A stretch of 26,712 nt of DNA from Cymbomonas tetramitiformis. Lineage: Eukaryota; Chlorophyta; Pyramimonadophyceae; Pyramimonadales; Pyramimonadaceae. Under the pieces are notes generated by a model, which did not search any database, was not told the origin of the DNA, and saw only the letters and a list, made by a program, of their open reading frames with translations. The stretch covers positions 1 to 26,712 of the forward strand of contig LGRX02013999.1 in NCBI GenBank assembly GCA_001247695.2. The letters run 5' to 3'. Shown here piece after piece: positions 25,894 through 26,712 of this stretch (the first letter of the stretch is position 1; every line of letters begins with the position of its first letter). The translations under genes and the position numbers were made by a program.

Positions 25894-26712
25894 GGCGCGC
25901 TCGCGGTGGCTGCCATCTGCCACTCGCGGCGCGCTCTCTCCCCCCCAAAAGAAAAGCGGTCCGCTCCCGGACGCTTCACTCTCGGTGGCCCTAAGGGGAG
26001 GGCGCGGGTGGGCACCTCGGTGTGCTCACCTCGTGGCGACACGCATGCAAGGGTGGGCCTCCTTGCAGGCGCGTGGCGATGCGTTCCGTCGAGACGGGTG
26101 CACTCGCCCGGAGCTTGGGGCTCGCCGGCCTCATCAGCACCCCGAGTGTGGGTGCCGCGCTCAGCGCTCGGCGGCGGGGCATGCGTGCGCGGTGTGCTGC
26201 TCCCAGGCACGCGCATCAACCTCTGCAAGGAGGCCCGATGCGCCTGGACGCGGTGCACACGCTGCGCGCTACCCCCAGGCACCATGCGTCTGGTGTGCCT
26301 GGTGGGGCAGCGGCGCGTCACGCAGCCCGAGACAGCACTGCGAGAGCTGCTGCCTCATGGCGGTGCGCCTGGCGCGCTCGCGGTGGCTGCCATCTGCCAC
26401 TCGCGGCGCGCTCTCTCCCCCCCAAAAGAAAAGCGGTCCGCTCCCGGACGCTTCACTCTCGGTGGCCCTAAGGGGAGGGCGCGGGTGAGCACCTTGGTGT
26501 GCTAGGCACGCGCATCAACCTCTGCAAGGAGACCCGATGCGCCTGGACGCGGTGCACACGCTGCGCGCTACCCCCAGGCACCATGCGTCTGGTGTGCCTG
26601 GCGGGGCAGCGGCGCGTCACGCAGCCCGAGACAGCGCAGCGAGAGCTGCTGCCTCAATCATGGCGGTGCGCCTGGCGCGCTCGCGATGGCTGCCATCTGC
26701 CACTCGCGGCTC
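25894..26712. repeat. GC-rich satellite, units of about 477 and 303 bp, runs off the window
   Basis: A unit starting GGCGCGCTCGCGGTGGCTGC recurs at 25894 and 26371, and a third copy starts at 26674, where its sequence varies slightly. The second unit lacks about 175 bp of the first, between the GGTGTGCT block and the AGGCACGCGCATCAACC block. All long open frames here are Ala/Arg/Pro-rich and repeat with the units, so they are not called as genes. Confidence 0.85.

Noticed and set aside
25295..26505. Ala/Arg/Pro-rich frames in the right-end repeats
   Set aside because: They repeat with the 64-bp and 477-bp units and exist in several frames on both strands.

Overview
The window looks like nuclear DNA of a eukaryote, most likely a unicellular alga or other protist. 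It has GC-rich flanks with spliced exons and minisatellite-filled introns, around an AT-rich core that reads as an integrated Polinton/Maverick-type or polinton-like virus element. No species can be named from the sequence.

Left flank (1-7600): an ankyrin-repeat gene on the minus strand, of which seven phase-0 exons are visible between 975 and 5754. Each exon encodes about one ankyrin repeat (32-39 residues). The introns hold minisatellites of several kinds. A short hAT-type MITE lies at 6481-6669, with an 8-bp target duplication. Two related sequences at 7280-7324 and 7460-7513 fold into the same three-stem shape.

Viral element (about 7640-24510): in order, a SET-domain protein (-), a small conserved-looking protein (+), a retroviral-type integrase with two frameshifts (+), a protein-primed family B DNA polymerase (-), two small genes, a lysine-rich protein with two frameshifts (+), an A32/FtsK-HerA-type packaging ATPase (+), a 3.8-kb cassette of Cys-rich proteins, a DNA adenine methyltransferase (-), and two unrecognised genes (+). 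The polymerase is cut by a 1,950-bp LTR retroelement and also has an in-frame TGA. The methyltransferase is cut by an 844-bp piggyBac-like MITE at TTAA. In both genes the flanking halves stay exactly in frame once the insert and one target-site copy are discounted. Both insertions therefore hit genes that were still open. I recognise no major capsid, minor capsid or maturation protease gene, so the element is probably defective or remodelled.

Most unusual part (17973-21799): a cassette richer in G/C than the viral genes around it. It encodes a 609-residue coiled-coil protein with two Cys clusters, a Cys-rich C-terminal extension in the same frame beyond its stop codon, a 174-residue basic zinc-finger-like protein, and a 230-residue Cys-rich protein with a SUMO-interaction-like motif. 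Between the two divergent genes, 11-bp repeats in opposite orientations flank an AT-rich core. This looks like a replication origin or a bidirectional control region. I recognise none of these proteins as known families.

Right flank (24510-26712): no gene recognised. It holds eight 64-bp tandem repeats, each with a small hairpin, and then a GC-rich satellite with units of about 477 and 303 bp.
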